A stretch of DNA of 51,476 nucleotides, taken from the NCBI GenBank assembly GCA_035356975.1, contig DAORGW010000004.1, positions 1 through 51,476 on the forward strand, read 5' to 3'. The notes under the pieces are model-generated. The model ran no database searches, had not been told where the DNA came from, and saw only the letters and a program-made list of their open reading frames with translations. Positions 1 through 9,469 of this stretch are shown here, one piece after another. The position numbers and the translations under genes are program-made. How positions within the stretch are numbered: position 1 is the stretch's first letter; each line of letters starts with the position of its first letter. This DNA comes from STF1-138 sp035356975. GTDB lineage: Bacteria > Patescibacteriota > Patescibacteriia > UBA1558 > S5-K13.

Positions 1-2
1 TT

Positions 3-1898
3 GAATTATTTTTTGATATGGGAGTTGACGGAAATCAATTGAAAAATGCTATTGCGTGGATAAAATTAAGAGATGATATGACTGAATTATATAAGAAATA
101 CAGAAAAAGATCTTCCTATAAACCAAGTGGAAATATGAATAGATCTATGACGGCAATAGCAACTCCACTACTTGATAGATTTAGCTCTGATTTAACGCGT
201 CTCGCAAAATTTGGTTATTTGAATTTAATAGTAGGAAGAGATGAAAAAATAGAGGAAATATATAGATCTATTGAAACTTCAAATAAAGGTGTTTTAGTAA
301 TTGGTGCACCCGGTGTTGGTAAGGATAGTATATTAGAGGGTTTGGCGAATAAAATGGCAGCAGAAGATGTACCAGAAAATTTCAAAGATAAAAGATTAGT
401 ATCACTTTCTTTATCAAAATTTGTATCAGAAGCATCAAGCGGTGGAAATGTTGAATTTGTATTTATGAAAATAATGGAAGAAATTGCTAGATCTGGAAAT
501 ATTATACTTGTAATAAGCGATATACATAATATAGTTGGTGTTGTATCAGTAGGAAATAGTAATATCGATCTTTCAAATTTATTGGCGGATAGCATACAAA
601 GATATGGAATTATTGTAATAGGAACAACAAGCGAGGGGGAATATAAAAAATACCTACAAGATAATTCTTTAATTTCAACAATGAACATAGTAGATCTTCC
701 AGAACCGGATTTTAATGAAACTGTTCAAATTTTAGAATCAAGATCTTTTGCATTAGAGTATAAACACAAAATATATTTTTCATATCAGGCAATTGAAAAA
801 ATTGTAAAGCTTTCAAATGAGTATATTCATACTTTTAGACAACCAGTAAAAGCAATTAGGATAATGGAAGAAGTTGCAGTTTTGGTAAAATCACAAAAAG
901 ATAAAAAATTAGTAACAGCTGAAGATGTTGCAAAAGTAATATCTCAGAAAGTAAACATTCCACTTGGATCAATAACAATTTCAGAATCTGAAAAACTTTT
1001 AAATTTGGAAAAAATAATGCACGAGAGAATTATAGGTCAGGATGAGGCTGTGAGCATGGTTTCATCTGCACTTAGAAGAGCAAGAACCGAGCTTCGAGAT
1101 GAAAATAAACCAATAGCAAATTTATTATTTTTGGGTCCAACTGGAGTTGGAAAAACAGAACTTGCAAAAACAGTTACGCAAATATTTTTTGGTAATGAAA
1201 ACAATATGATAAGACTTGATATGAGTGAATATCAAGAGAGATCATCTATAGCAAGATTAATTGGCCTTGAGGGCGGTTCAGAGGGTGGAATGCTTACTGA
1301 AGCAATAAAGAAAAATTCATTTTGTGTATTGCTTCTTGATGAGATAGAAAAAGCTCACCCAGATATTTTAAATGTTTTTTTGCAGGTTATGGATGATGGA
1401 AGACTTACAGATTCAAGAGGAGAAACTGTAGATTTTACAAATTGTATTATAATAGCAACTTCAAATGCAGGTTCTTTTTACTTACAAGATAAATTAGCAG
1501 AAGGAGTTGATTTAGAAACAATAAAAAACGACTTAATAATGAATAAATTGAGAGATAATTTTAGACCAGAGTTTTTAAATAGATTTAACGGAATAATTTT
1601 ATTTAAGCCACTAACTCAAAAAGAAATAGAACAGATTACTGTTTTAATGTTAAATAAAGTTACAAAGCGTCTTGAAGAAAAAGGAATGTTTTTTTCTGCA
1701 ACAGAAGATGCAGTAAAAGAATTAGCACAAGTTGGATTTAGTCGCGAGTTTGGTGCTAGACCACTTGCAAGAACAATTGAAGAACGCGTAAATAATTCTT
1801 TAGCAACTATGCTTTTAACTAATAAAATAGATAGAAGAGATAGGGTTATACTAGAAAAAGGAGGACAAATAAGAATAGAAAAAGCAAATAAAATATAG
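3..1898 (+). CDS. ClpB/ClpC-type double AAA+ ATPase with degenerate D1 (5' partial)
   Basis: The frame is open to the left edge, so the N-terminus is missing; the first in-frame ATG is at 18. Counting from that Met, D1 keeps the fold but its motifs are damaged. Walker A (about 96-103) reads GAPGVGKD, with Asp for the usual Thr. Walker B reads VISD where IDE is expected. The LERRF arginine-finger motif and the KYRG pore loop are absent. D2 is intact for nucleotide chemistry: GPTGVGKT near 373, LLLDEIEK near 438, FRPEFLNRF near 515 and sensor-2 GARPLAR near 579. The D2 pore loop (normally PPGYVGYEEGG) is replaced by a shorter LEGGSEGG without an aromatic residue. No coiled-coil M domain and no ClpP-binding VGF-type loop are visible. 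It is clearly from the ClpB/ClpC family; its function, perhaps a non-threading remodeller, is inference. Confidence 0.85.
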   Translation, partial: ELFFDMGVDGNQLKNAIAWIKLRDDMTELYKKYRKRSSYKPSGNMNRSMTAIATPLLDRFSSDLTRLAKFGYLNLIVGRDEKIEEIYRSIETSNKGVLVIGAPGVGKDSILEGLANKMAAEDVPENFKDKRLVSLSLSKFVSEASSGGNVEFVFMKIMEEIARSGNIILVISDIHNIVGVVSVGNSNIDLSNLLADSIQRYGIIVIGTTSEGEYKKYLQDNSLISTMNIVDLPEPDFNETVQILESRSFALEYKHKIYFSYQAIEKIVKLSNEYIHTFRQPVKAIRIMEEVAVLVKSQKDKKLVTAEDVAKVISQKVNIPLGSITISESEKLLNLEKIMHERIIGQDEAVSMVSSALRRARTELRDENKPIANLLFLGPTGVGKTELAKTVTQIFFGNENNMIRLDMSEYQERSSIARLIGLEGGSEGGMLTEAIKKNSFCVLLLDEIEKAHPDILNVFLQVMDDGRLTDSRGETVDFTNCIIIATSNAGSFYLQDKLAEGVDLETIKNDLIMNKLRDNFRPEFLNRFNGIILFKPLTQKEIEQITVLMLNKVTKRLEEKGMFFSATEDAVKELAQVGFSREFGARPLARTIEERVNNSLATMLLTNKIDRRDRVILEKGGQIRIEKANKI

Positions 1899-1923
1899 CT
1901 TGTTTTATGTGCTTGTTTAATAG

Positions 1924-1929
1924 TATAAT
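1924..1929 (+). promoter_or_regulatory. Possible -10 box (TATAAT) upstream of glyS
   Basis: TATAAT lies 30 bases before the glyS ATG, with a weak TTGTTT 18 bases upstream at 1900-1905. There is no SD before glyS. The short gap after the ATPase gene makes readthrough equally possible. Confidence 0.35.
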
Positions 1930-1959
1930 GATTATTAGTTAATTGTAAAAAAAATATTT

Positions 1960-3375
1960 ATGCCAAAAAAAGATAAAAAAGTCAAAAATACAGGTATTGA
2001 AGACAATGAAAAAATGAATAAAATTATTTCTTTTTGTAAAAGAAGGGGTTTTGTTTACCCATCTTCTGAAATTTACGGAGGATTTGCCGCTGTGTATGAT
2101 TATGGGCCATATGGAGTAGAGCTTTTAAATAATATAAAAAGATTTTGGTGGAAACACATGGTTCAATTTACAGACAATATAATTGGACTTGATAGTGCTA
2201 TTTTTATGCATCCAAAAATTTGGGAGGCAAGTGGACATGTATCTGGTTTTTCAGATCCACTAGCAGAATGTAAAAAGTGCCATTTTAGATTTAGAGTTGA
2301 TACTTTTTTAGAAGAAATGGGTGTTAGTGCTGATGAAAAGATGTCGCTTGAGCAAATAGATAATTTATTTAGAAAAAATATAGATAAAATTAAGTGTGCA
2401 AAATGTGGATCAAGTGAATTTACAGAAATAAAAAAATTTAATTTATTAGTTGAGTCAAATTTGGGAAATTTTTCTTCTGATTTTGACAAAGATCCAGTTT
2501 ATTTAAGAGGAGAAACATGTCAGGGTATCTATGTAAATTATAAAAATGTACTTGATTCAACAAGGGTAAAAATTCCGTTTGGAATCGCGCAAATTGGAAA
2601 AGCTTTTAGGAATGAAATTACGGCTCGTCAATTTATTTTTAGAACTCGTGAATTTGAACAAATGGAAATGCAATATTTTGTTAATCCAAAAGACGAAATG
2701 AAAGAATATAAAAAATGGAAAGAATGTAGATGGAATTATTATCTTGATATGGGAATTAAAGAAGAAAATTTAAGATGGTATAAACATGAAAATTTAGTTT
2801 TTTATGCTAAAGAAGCCTATGATATAGAATATAATTTTCCATTTGGATTTAAGGAATTAGAAGGGGTTCATGCCAGAGGTAATTATGATTTATCTCAGCA
2901 TTCTAAATTTTCTGGACAAGATTTAAGTTATACAGATCCTATAACTTCTAAAAAATTTATTCCTCATATTGTTGAGTCATCAGTTGGTGTAAATAGAACA
3001 TTTTTAGCTTTAATTTCGGAAGCATACACAGAAGAAAATATTGAAAACGATGTAAGAATAGTTTTAAAGTTAAAACCTGAATTAGCGCCAATAAAAATAG
3101 CTGTTTTTCCTTTGCTAAAAAATAAACAAGAATTAGTTAAAAAAGCACTTGGAATTTTTAATGATTTGAAAAAAATATACATGTGTGAATTTGATGATAA
3201 TGGAAATATAGGAAAAAGATATAGACGTCAAGATGAAATAGGAACACCGTATTGTGTAACAATCGATTTTGACACGCTAGAGAAGGAAGAAGTAACTGTT
3301 CGTGATAGAGACACAATGAAACAAGAAAAAATAAAAATAGAAAATTTAATAGATTATTTTAAATTAAAAATATAA
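1960..3375 (+). CDS. glyS: Glycyl-tRNA synthetase, class II homodimeric type
   Basis: Charges tRNA-Gly with glycine in the cytoplasm. The 471-residue length fits the alpha2 (eukaryote/Thermus-like) family rather than the alpha2beta2 GlyQ/GlyS type. Visible hallmarks are the N-terminal motif-1 region (RRGFVYPSSEIYGG, DYGPYG), paired CxxC zinc motifs (CKKCHF near 109 and CAKCGS near 147), the motif-2 region AFRNEITARQFIFRTREFEQ, and a motif-3-like SSVGVNRTFLAL. The C-terminal part resembles the HGTP anticodon-binding domain. The start gives the expected N-terminus after a short Lys-rich tail. There is no SD. It lies 61 bases after the ATPase gene and 5 bases before the pilin-like gene. Confidence 0.95.
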   Translation: MPKKDKKVKNTGIEDNEKMNKIISFCKRRGFVYPSSEIYGGFAAVYDYGPYGVELLNNIKRFWWKHMVQFTDNIIGLDSAIFMHPKIWEASGHVSGFSDPLAECKKCHFRFRVDTFLEEMGVSADEKMSLEQIDNLFRKNIDKIKCAKCGSSEFTEIKKFNLLVESNLGNFSSDFDKDPVYLRGETCQGIYVNYKNVLDSTRVKIPFGIAQIGKAFRNEITARQFIFRTREFEQMEMQYFVNPKDEMKEYKKWKECRWNYYLDMGIKEENLRWYKHENLVFYAKEAYDIEYNFPFGFKELEGVHARGNYDLSQHSKFSGQDLSYTDPITSKKFIPHIVESSVGVNRTFLALISEAYTEENIENDVRIVLKLKPELAPIKIAVFPLLKNKQELVKKALGIFNDLKKIYMCEFDDNGNIGKRYRRQDEIGTPYCVTIDFDTLEKEEVTVRDRDTMKQEKIKIENLIDYFKLKI

Positions 3376-3380
3376 AACAT

Positions 3381-4421
3381 ATGAAAAATAAAAAAAATAT
3401 ATTATTATTTATTTCATTTTCTATATTCATTATTTTAATTAGTTTTTATTTTAGTATTGTAAATATTGTGCGTGCCGAAGATATAAAATTTACACCAGAA
3501 GTCGGTATTCCAACATTTAAGGGAGAGCAAACAGCAGACGGTGGTCTTATTGGTAGGTTTGCTAAGGAATTATATTCCTATCTTATGGGTTTATCAGGAA
3601 TAGTAGCTGTAATAATATTAATACTTGCTGGTTTTCAATGGGTAACAGCAGGAGGAAATCAGAATAAAATAGGAGAAGCAAAGGAAAGAATTAAAAATGT
3701 AATAACAGGATTAGTTTTATTAGGATCTTCGTATTTAATTATGTATACAATAAACCCAGAATTGGTTAAGATAAAGGTTTTAGAGATTCACACCCTAACA
3801 CCAGTAGATGTTAATAGTGCATTCGGTACTTTTGAAGTGGATAAAACAATGTTAAGTTATCTTGATCAAGCAAAAGAGTTTTATAACAAAGCACATGGTT
3901 GTTCAAAAGATGTGGATTGTGCACAATATGATATTCGGGCTAGTTGTTTATATGGAAGATGTCAATTTCGTAGTTTAGAGGGATATGCTTGTGATTCACC
4001 GGGTGATTGTTTCAATGAGGGTTTAAAATGTGTTATGCACAGGAATTCCGACGGATCGGCGGATGGAAATTTAAAGTGTAGAAATATAGATTGTAGTGGT
4101 TTTAATCTTCATTGTTCATATGTTGGGGATACCAACCTTCTTAATGCGCGTCCTGGCTATTGTGCTACTACAAATCCTTATCATATAGTGGGAATTAAAA
4201 CTAGTGAGTCTAATCTTGACACCGTTGATTTGTCAGTTAGACAATGTATTGCCTGTAAGTATGAAGGAGAAAGTTGTGTATATGATGAAGAGTGTTTGAG
4301 GAGCTCAGGGAAATGTGGTCTGAGTGATCAAACGGTTGGTGATAGCGTGGAGTATTCTTTCGGGAATAATTGTCATGGTCCAAATGGTCAAAAAAAATGT
4401 AAAAATGTTGTTGTTCAATAA
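3381..4421 (+). CDS. TrbC/VirB2-like pilin domain protein with Cys-rich C-terminal region
   Basis: An N-terminal hydrophobic segment (about residues 5-30) looks like a signal peptide or anchor. Two further membrane segments (about 67-90 and 108-125) flank a short basic loop, with a QWVTAGGN motif, in the arrangement of TrbC/VirB2 pilins. These are known from type IV secretion and conjugation systems and are common in Patescibacteria. The C-terminal half, from about residue 173, contains 18 Cys in short spacings (CSKDVDC, CDSPGDC, CIACKYEGESC), suggesting an extracytoplasmic disulfide-rich or metal-binding domain. No other conjugation gene is nearby. The pilin-like call comes from topology; surface display of the Cys-rich part is inference. 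Confidence 0.7.
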   Translation: MKNKKNILLFISFSIFIILISFYFSIVNIVRAEDIKFTPEVGIPTFKGEQTADGGLIGRFAKELYSYLMGLSGIVAVIILILAGFQWVTAGGNQNKIGEAKERIKNVITGLVLLGSSYLIMYTINPELVKIKVLEIHTLTPVDVNSAFGTFEVDKTMLSYLDQAKEFYNKAHGCSKDVDCAQYDIRASCLYGRCQFRSLEGYACDSPGDCFNEGLKCVMHRNSDGSADGNLKCRNIDCSGFNLHCSYVGDTNLLNARPGYCATTNPYHIVGIKTSESNLDTVDLSVRQCIACKYEGESCVYDEECLRSSGKCGLSDQTVGDSVEYSFGNNCHGPNGQKKCKNVVVQ

Positions 4422-4429
4422 AACATATT

Positions 4430-5674
4430 ATGAAAAATATATTTTTAAAACCACTTCACGAAACAAACGCTATAAGTGTTTTGGTTTTGGTTAAAACAGG
4501 TTCTAGGTATGAAAATGAAAAAAATAATGGAGTGGCTCATTTCATAGAGCACCTGCTTTTTAAAGGAACCAAGAAAAGACCAACATCATTTTCTATTTCA
4601 AAAGAGCTTGATGGGATTGGTGCTGATTATAATGCCTTTACTTCAAAAGATAAAACCGGATATTATATAAAAGCATCAAAAGAACATTTGGAATTAGCCC
4701 TTGATATTTTATCTGATATGATATTTAATTCTAAATTTGATAATTTTGAAATTGAAAGAGAGAGAGGAGTGATAATAGAAGAAATAAATATGTATAATGA
4801 TAATCCAGTTATGAATATAGATTCTTTGATTGAAAATAGTGTTTTTGATGGACATCCACTGGGAAGGCAAATAAGTGGGGAGATTAAAATAATTAAAGAA
4901 ATTTCAAGAGAGGAAATTTTAAAATTTTATAAACAGTATTATAAAAGAGAAAATATGTTTATAGGAATTTCTGGAAATTTTAGTGAAGAAGGGGCAAAAA
5001 AATTAATTAAAAAATATTTTAAAGTAAGTGAATTTAATATAAATAAAGATTTTGATGTCTTTAAATCACATCAACAATCAAGTCGAGTTAAACTTACAGA
5101 AAAAAATACAGATCAGATTCATCTTGCAATTGGTTTTCGGGGCGTAAAATATGATGATAAATATGACAAAGCATTGGAACTTTTATCGGTTATTCTCGGT
5201 GGGAACATGAGCTCTAGATTATTTATGAAAATCAGAGAAAAATTAGGGCTCTGTTATTATATAAGATGTGAAAGCTCTCATTATGAAGATACTGGAATAT
5301 TTACAATTCTGTCAGGGCTTGATAAATCTAGAATTGATGAAGCAGTAAAAAATATTTTTAAAGAATTAAAGAATTTTCTTAAAAATGGAATAACACAAGA
5401 AGAATTAAATATGGCAAAGGAATTTTTGAAGGGAAAATTTATGTTAAGAATGGAAGACAGTATGAATGTTATAGCTTTTTATTGTGAACAACTTATTATG
5501 AAAGGAAAATTTAAAACAATAGAAAAAACACTAAATGAGTTTGATAAAATTACAAAAAAAGATATTTTAGAAGTTGGTAGAAAAATTTTTCAAAAAAATA
5601 AAGTAAATTTAGCGGTTATATCACCATATAAGGATAAAAAATATTTTGAAAATTTAATAAATAAATATTATTAA
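4430..5674 (+). CDS. M16 family zinc metallopeptidase
   Basis: The inverted zinc motif HxxEH is present as HFIEH at residues 37-41, and the third zinc ligand lies in the EEINMY segment near 117-118. Length (414) and layout, with an N-terminal catalytic half and a C-terminal half containing GGNMSSRLF, match processing-peptidase-like M16B proteins. The family cleaves peptides in a closed chamber. There is no signal peptide, so it is probably cytoplasmic. It starts 8 bases after the pilin-like gene, without SD, so the two are probably co-transcribed. Confidence 0.92.
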   Translation: MKNIFLKPLHETNAISVLVLVKTGSRYENEKNNGVAHFIEHLLFKGTKKRPTSFSISKELDGIGADYNAFTSKDKTGYYIKASKEHLELALDILSDMIFNSKFDNFEIERERGVIIEEINMYNDNPVMNIDSLIENSVFDGHPLGRQISGEIKIIKEISREEILKFYKQYYKRENMFIGISGNFSEEGAKKLIKKYFKVSEFNINKDFDVFKSHQQSSRVKLTEKNTDQIHLAIGFRGVKYDDKYDKALELLSVILGGNMSSRLFMKIREKLGLCYYIRCESSHYEDTGIFTILSGLDKSRIDEAVKNIFKELKNFLKNGITQEELNMAKEFLKGKFMLRMEDSMNVIAFYCEQLIMKGKFKTIEKTLNEFDKITKKDILEVGRKIFQKNKVNLAVISPYKDKKYFENLINKYY

Positions 5675-5711
5675 TAATTTATAAAAATCCCTTTGGGGTA
5701 ATGATAAATAT

Positions 5712-6755
5712 ATGGAACAAAAAACAACAATAGATATTAGCACAAAAACATTTTTAAAAATATTTGGAATTGTTCTGGGGCTCATATTTACCTATATGAT
5801 AATAGATATTTTGGCTTTTATATTTTTGGCATTTATAATAGCCTCTGCGTTTAAACCAGCAATAAAATTTTTAGAAAATGCAAAAATTCCTAAAATATTA
5901 GGCATTGCTATTGTCTATGTTTTATTTGTCGGCTTTTTAATTTTTGTAATAGCCCTAGTCGTAAGACCAATGGCATATGAAATAGGACAATTAGCACAGG
6001 TATTTCCAGATTATTATGTAAAAATCCAAAGTTTTTTTTCTAGTATAGGAAAATCAGCATCTCCAAGTTTGGCGAGTAATATACAGTCAGGACTTAGTAA
6101 CGTTAGCAATGTTTTAACGCAAACAGTGAATTCATTGTTTAGCACAACTATCAAATTATTTGGAGGACTTTTTTCTTTTTTGATGATAGTAATGATGGCA
6201 TTTTATTTTTCAATGCAAGAAAATGTAATTAGAAGATTTATTAAAAATTTAGTTCCAGAAAAATACCACGATTATATGGTCAATTTAAATACTGGTGTTC
6301 AAGAAAAAATAGGTAAGTGGTTTATAGGGCAATTAGCCTTATGTATTGGAATTTTTTGTTTAACTTATATAGGGTTATCTCTCATGAAGGTTAGGTATGC
6401 TTTAATTTTAGCAATACTTGCTGGGGTATTTGAAATAATTCCTTATTTTGGTCCTTGGTTTTCTGGTGCAATAGCTGTTCTTTTAACGCTTACACAATCT
6501 CCAACGTTAGCACTCTTTGTCACTATATTATATTTTAGCATACAACAATTAGAAAATTTAGTTATTGTTCCTTTGGTTATGGGAAGTTCAACGGGACTTA
6601 ATCCGCTTTTGGTAATAATTGGAATTTTGGTTGGATTTAAACTGGGGGGAGTATTGGGTGGTCTTTTGGCTGTTCCAGTTATAGCAACGTTATCTGTATT
6701 TGTTTTGGAGTATTACAATAGAAAATCTCAATATCCAAATAAAATAGATTCTTAA
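5712..6755 (+). CDS. AI-2E family transporter (membrane permease)
   Basis: This 347-residue polytopic membrane protein has hydrophobic segments near the N-terminus (about 13-80), centrally (about 150-165) and a cluster from about 205 to 330. The family's conserved pattern is visible: an amphipathic middle region and a GVFEIIPYFGPW segment followed by a long hydrophobic hairpin. The family includes TqsA/YdiK-like exporters and Na+/H+ antiporters, so substrate cannot be assigned. Its end is 4 bases from rsmI, suggesting one transcript. Confidence 0.88.
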   Translation: MEQKTTIDISTKTFLKIFGIVLGLIFTYMIIDILAFIFLAFIIASAFKPAIKFLENAKIPKILGIAIVYVLFVGFLIFVIALVVRPMAYEIGQLAQVFPDYYVKIQSFFSSIGKSASPSLASNIQSGLSNVSNVLTQTVNSLFSTTIKLFGGLFSFLMIVMMAFYFSMQENVIRRFIKNLVPEKYHDYMVNLNTGVQEKIGKWFIGQLALCIGIFCLTYIGLSLMKVRYALILAILAGVFEIIPYFGPWFSGAIAVLLTLTQSPTLALFVTILYFSIQQLENLVIVPLVMGSSTGLNPLLVIIGILVGFKLGGVLGGLLAVPVIATLSVFVLEYYNRKSQYPNKIDS

Positions 6756-6759
6756 TAAA

Positions 6760-7434
6760 ATGAAATTATATATTGTAGCTACTCCTATTGGTAATTTATC
6801 TGATATAACATTTCGTGCTATAGAGACTTTAAAGTCAGTTGATTTTATTTTTTGTGAAGACACTAGGGTTACAAAAAACCTATTAAATTATTATGGAATT
6901 AATAGTCGTTTAGAAAGTTATCATAAATTTTCTGATCAAAAAACAGAAAATAGAATTGTAGAACTTTTAAAACAGGGAAAAAATATTGCTTATGTTAGTG
7001 ACGCTGGAACACCCGGAATAAGTGATCCAGGAGAAGAATTAGTAAAAATAGTTAGTGAAAATTTTGATGAAAATATTATTGAAAGTATTCCTGGAGCATC
7101 ATCTCTTATTACAGCACTATCAATCTCAGGATTTAATTGTGATAGATTTAATTTTTTAGGATTTTTACCCCATAAAAAAGGCAAGGAAACAATCCTAAAA
7201 GAAATTATTGAGAGTCGTATTACAAATATATTTTTTGAATCTACCCATAGAATTTTAAAAACTTTAGAAAAATTAAAAGATTTGGGATTTCAAGAAAATA
7301 GGAAAATTTTTGTGGCTCGTGAGCTTACAAAAAAATTTGAGACAATTTATCGTGGATCTTTGGAGAAAATTTTGTTTGAATTAAAAAAAGGAGTAATAAA
7401 GGGAGAATTCGTAGTAATCATAGAACACAAATAA
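6760..7434 (+). CDS. rsmI: 16S rRNA (cytidine(1402)-2'-O)-methyltransferase
   Basis: RsmI methylates the 2'-OH of C1402 in the 16S rRNA decoding centre using SAM. The tetrapyrrole-methylase fold is recognisable from the N-terminal YIVATPIGNLSDIT, the CEDTRVTKNLL segment, VSDAGTPGISDPG, and ESIPGASSLITALSISG. The C-terminal FFESTHRILKTL and ARELTKKFET segments are typical. The protein is 224 residues, slightly shorter than the E. coli enzyme, and lacks the extra C-terminal domain. No SD is present. Confidence 0.96.
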   Translation: MKLYIVATPIGNLSDITFRAIETLKSVDFIFCEDTRVTKNLLNYYGINSRLESYHKFSDQKTENRIVELLKQGKNIAYVSDAGTPGISDPGEELVKIVSENFDENIIESIPGASSLITALSISGFNCDRFNFLGFLPHKKGKETILKEIIESRITNIFFESTHRILKTLEKLKDLGFQENRKIFVARELTKKFETIYRGSLEKILFELKKGVIKGEFVVIIEHK

Positions 7435-7473
7435 TTCAACATAGGGATAAAAATAATAAATAAAAATAATTTT

Positions 7474-8175
7474 ATGAATTACGTTGACATTATTTTTTTA
7501 ATAATAATTTTGTTTTTTACAATTACTGGTTTTAGAAAGGGATTAGTAAGGGCTCTTGGTGGAATAATTGCTATAATTTTAGGATTTTATGGCGCATCAA
7601 TTTTTTATTCACAAGCATCAATGTGGCTACAAGGAATTACAATTATTTTTTCAGAGCCCATAGCTAATGTATTGGCTTTTATAATAGTGTTTATAATTGT
7701 AAACAGAGTTGCAATGATTTTAGTTTATGTTCTCGATAAAATTTTTAGTATTCCTGTTATAGGTTTTGTTAATAAATTATTGGGGGCAATATTTGGATTT
7801 TTGGCGGGATTATTATTGGTTGGAATTTTAGTCCTTGCTGTTTTGAGTTTTTATAGTGGAGAAGTTTCTGCGTTTGAAAATTCAAAAATTGTACCAAGCG
7901 CAGAAAAGACAATTAATTTTGTAAAACCACTTATACCAAAAAGTTTAGATTTGTCTTTTTTAGAAAGTGATTGGATGAATAATTTAAGAGATGTTATTAG
8001 TAGTTTGCCAGAAAACATAGGAAGTGTTGATGAACTCACGACATATTTAAAGGATAATACAGACTTATCAGATAAGGTTATAAACAACATAAAAGAAACT
8101 CAATTTAATGGAGTTACGAATATAAACATTGATGAAATAAAAGATAAGCTCCAAGATTATATTAATAATAAATAA
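7474..8175 (+). CDS. CvpA family membrane protein
   Basis: Four hydrophobic segments occupy roughly residues 3-20, 28-50, 60-85 and 100-125. The N-terminal NYVDIIFLIIILFFTITGF followed by RKGLVRALGG matches the start of the colicin V production protein family. The C-terminal ~100 residues are hydrophilic and probably lie outside the membrane domain. The family is loosely tied to envelope homeostasis; no specific function can be read here. The stop codon abuts the tatD start. Confidence 0.85.
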   Translation: MNYVDIIFLIIILFFTITGFRKGLVRALGGIIAIILGFYGASIFYSQASMWLQGITIIFSEPIANVLAFIIVFIIVNRVAMILVYVLDKIFSIPVIGFVNKLLGAIFGFLAGLLLVGILVLAVLSFYSGEVSAFENSKIVPSAEKTINFVKPLIPKSLDLSFLESDWMNNLRDVISSLPENIGSVDELTTYLKDNTDLSDKVINNIKETQFNGVTNINIDEIKDKLQDYINNK

Positions 8176-8982
8176 ATGTTAATAGATACTCACGCACATT
8201 TGAATTTCAAAGCATTTAAGAATGATTTAGAAGATGTTTATAAAAGATGTGAAGACGCGGAAATGTCAGTTATAAATGTTGGCGCTCAATTTGGTACATC
8301 AAAAAGAGCAGTTGAAATAACAAAGTATAAAAATTTTTATGCATCTTTGGGTCTTCATCCAATTCATGTATTTGATGAAGATTTTATAATAGAGGATTAT
8401 AGAAAATTGATAAATGAAAAAACAGTAGCAATTGGTGAAACGGGACTTGATTATTTCCATTCTCCTAAATCAGAAGAAAACAATAAACCAATTACTAAAA
8501 CTGTTATTGATAAACAAGTTGAAGTTTTTGAGCAACATATAAAACTCGCCAAAGAATTAGACCTACCTTTAATTTTGCATGGAAGAAATTCTAGCGATGA
8601 TTTTGCGCTTCAAACAGTTTATTTTGATTTATGTAAAATACTAGATAATCATAATTATTATAATGGAGTTTTCCATTGTTTTGCAGGAAGTCAAATGGAA
8701 GCAAAAACAATTATTGATAATGGAATGTACATTGGTTTTACGGGGATAATAACTTACCCAAATGCGCAGAATTTGCGAGATATTGTAAATTATGTACCAA
8801 TTGATAGAATACTCATAGAAACAGATTCTCCGTATTTAGCACCTCAAAAATACAGAGGAGAGTCTAATGAGCCAATTTATGTAAAAGAAGTAGCCCTTCA
8901 GATTGCGGAAATAAAAAATTTAAGTTTAGAGGTGGTCATTGAGGCAACCCGGAATAATGCAAAAAAATTATTTAAATTATGA
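8176..8982 (+). CDS. tatD: TatD family metal-dependent hydrolase
   Basis: TIM-barrel metal-dependent deoxyribonuclease/hydrolase. Visible ligands are HAHLNF at residues 6-11, GETGLDYFHS, LILHGRNS, FHCFAGSQ and the closing IETDSPYLAPQKYRG segment. The length (268) is normal. The ATG begins directly after the previous gene's TAA, with no room for an SD, implying translational coupling. TatD nucleases act in DNA repair and nucleic-acid turnover; the substrate here is not known. Confidence 0.94.
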   Translation: MLIDTHAHLNFKAFKNDLEDVYKRCEDAEMSVINVGAQFGTSKRAVEITKYKNFYASLGLHPIHVFDEDFIIEDYRKLINEKTVAIGETGLDYFHSPKSEENNKPITKTVIDKQVEVFEQHIKLAKELDLPLILHGRNSSDDFALQTVYFDLCKILDNHNYYNGVFHCFAGSQMEAKTIIDNGMYIGFTGIITYPNAQNLRDIVNYVPIDRILIETDSPYLAPQKYRGESNEPIYVKEVALQIAEIKNLSLEVVIEATRNNAKKLFKL

Positions 8983-8994
8983 TTTGTAAAATAT

Positions 8995-9465
8995 ATGAAT
9001 TATAAAAAAATTTGGGATAAAACATTATCAATTAATGAAAAAATTGAACATGAATTTTCTGTAGGTCTAGGATATATTTTTTGGGGCCTGATCCTAGCAT
9101 TTATTTTTTGTATAATTTTAATTTTCAGTAGGATGATTTATTTAGGGTTGTTTATTTTTCTTTTTTTATCTTTTTATTTTTTGTTTTATCTAAAAATTTC
9201 AAATGCCTATGCCTTTACAAATAAAAGAATTTTAATACATAGGGGTTTTTTGTCTACAAGCGTTATAAGTATAGAATATTCTAAGATAACAGATATACGC
9301 ATATATGAATCTTTTATTGATAAAACATTTACACAAACTGGAAGTTTGCATATTAATACAGCAGGTACATCTAAAATAGAAGTTTCTTTATATCACGTAG
9401 ATAATCCATATAAATTAAAACAAACTTTAGATAATTTAATTAGTAAAAAAGGGGATCAATTATAA
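8995..9465 (+). CDS. Membrane-associated PH-domain protein (bPH2/YdbS-like)
   Basis: Two hydrophobic segments (about residues 27-50 and 51-70) are followed by a bacterial pleckstrin-homology domain. Its typical segments are AYAFTNKRILIHRGFLSTSVISI and the closing GSLHINTAGTSKIEV. The domain anchors to the inner face of the membrane in related proteins. The role is unknown. It lies 12 bases after tatD and 4 bases before rmuC. Confidence 0.85.
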   Translation: MNYKKIWDKTLSINEKIEHEFSVGLGYIFWGLILAFIFCIILIFSRMIYLGLFIFLFLSFYFLFYLKISNAYAFTNKRILIHRGFLSTSVISIEYSKITDIRIYESFIDKTFTQTGSLHINTAGTSKIEVSLYHVDNPYKLKQTLDNLISKKGDQL

Positions 9466-9469
9466 ACAT

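Noticed and set aside
5675..5711. Hairpin-like TCCCTTTGGGG before the AI-2E gene
   Set aside because: The stem is only about four base pairs with no T run; too weak to call.
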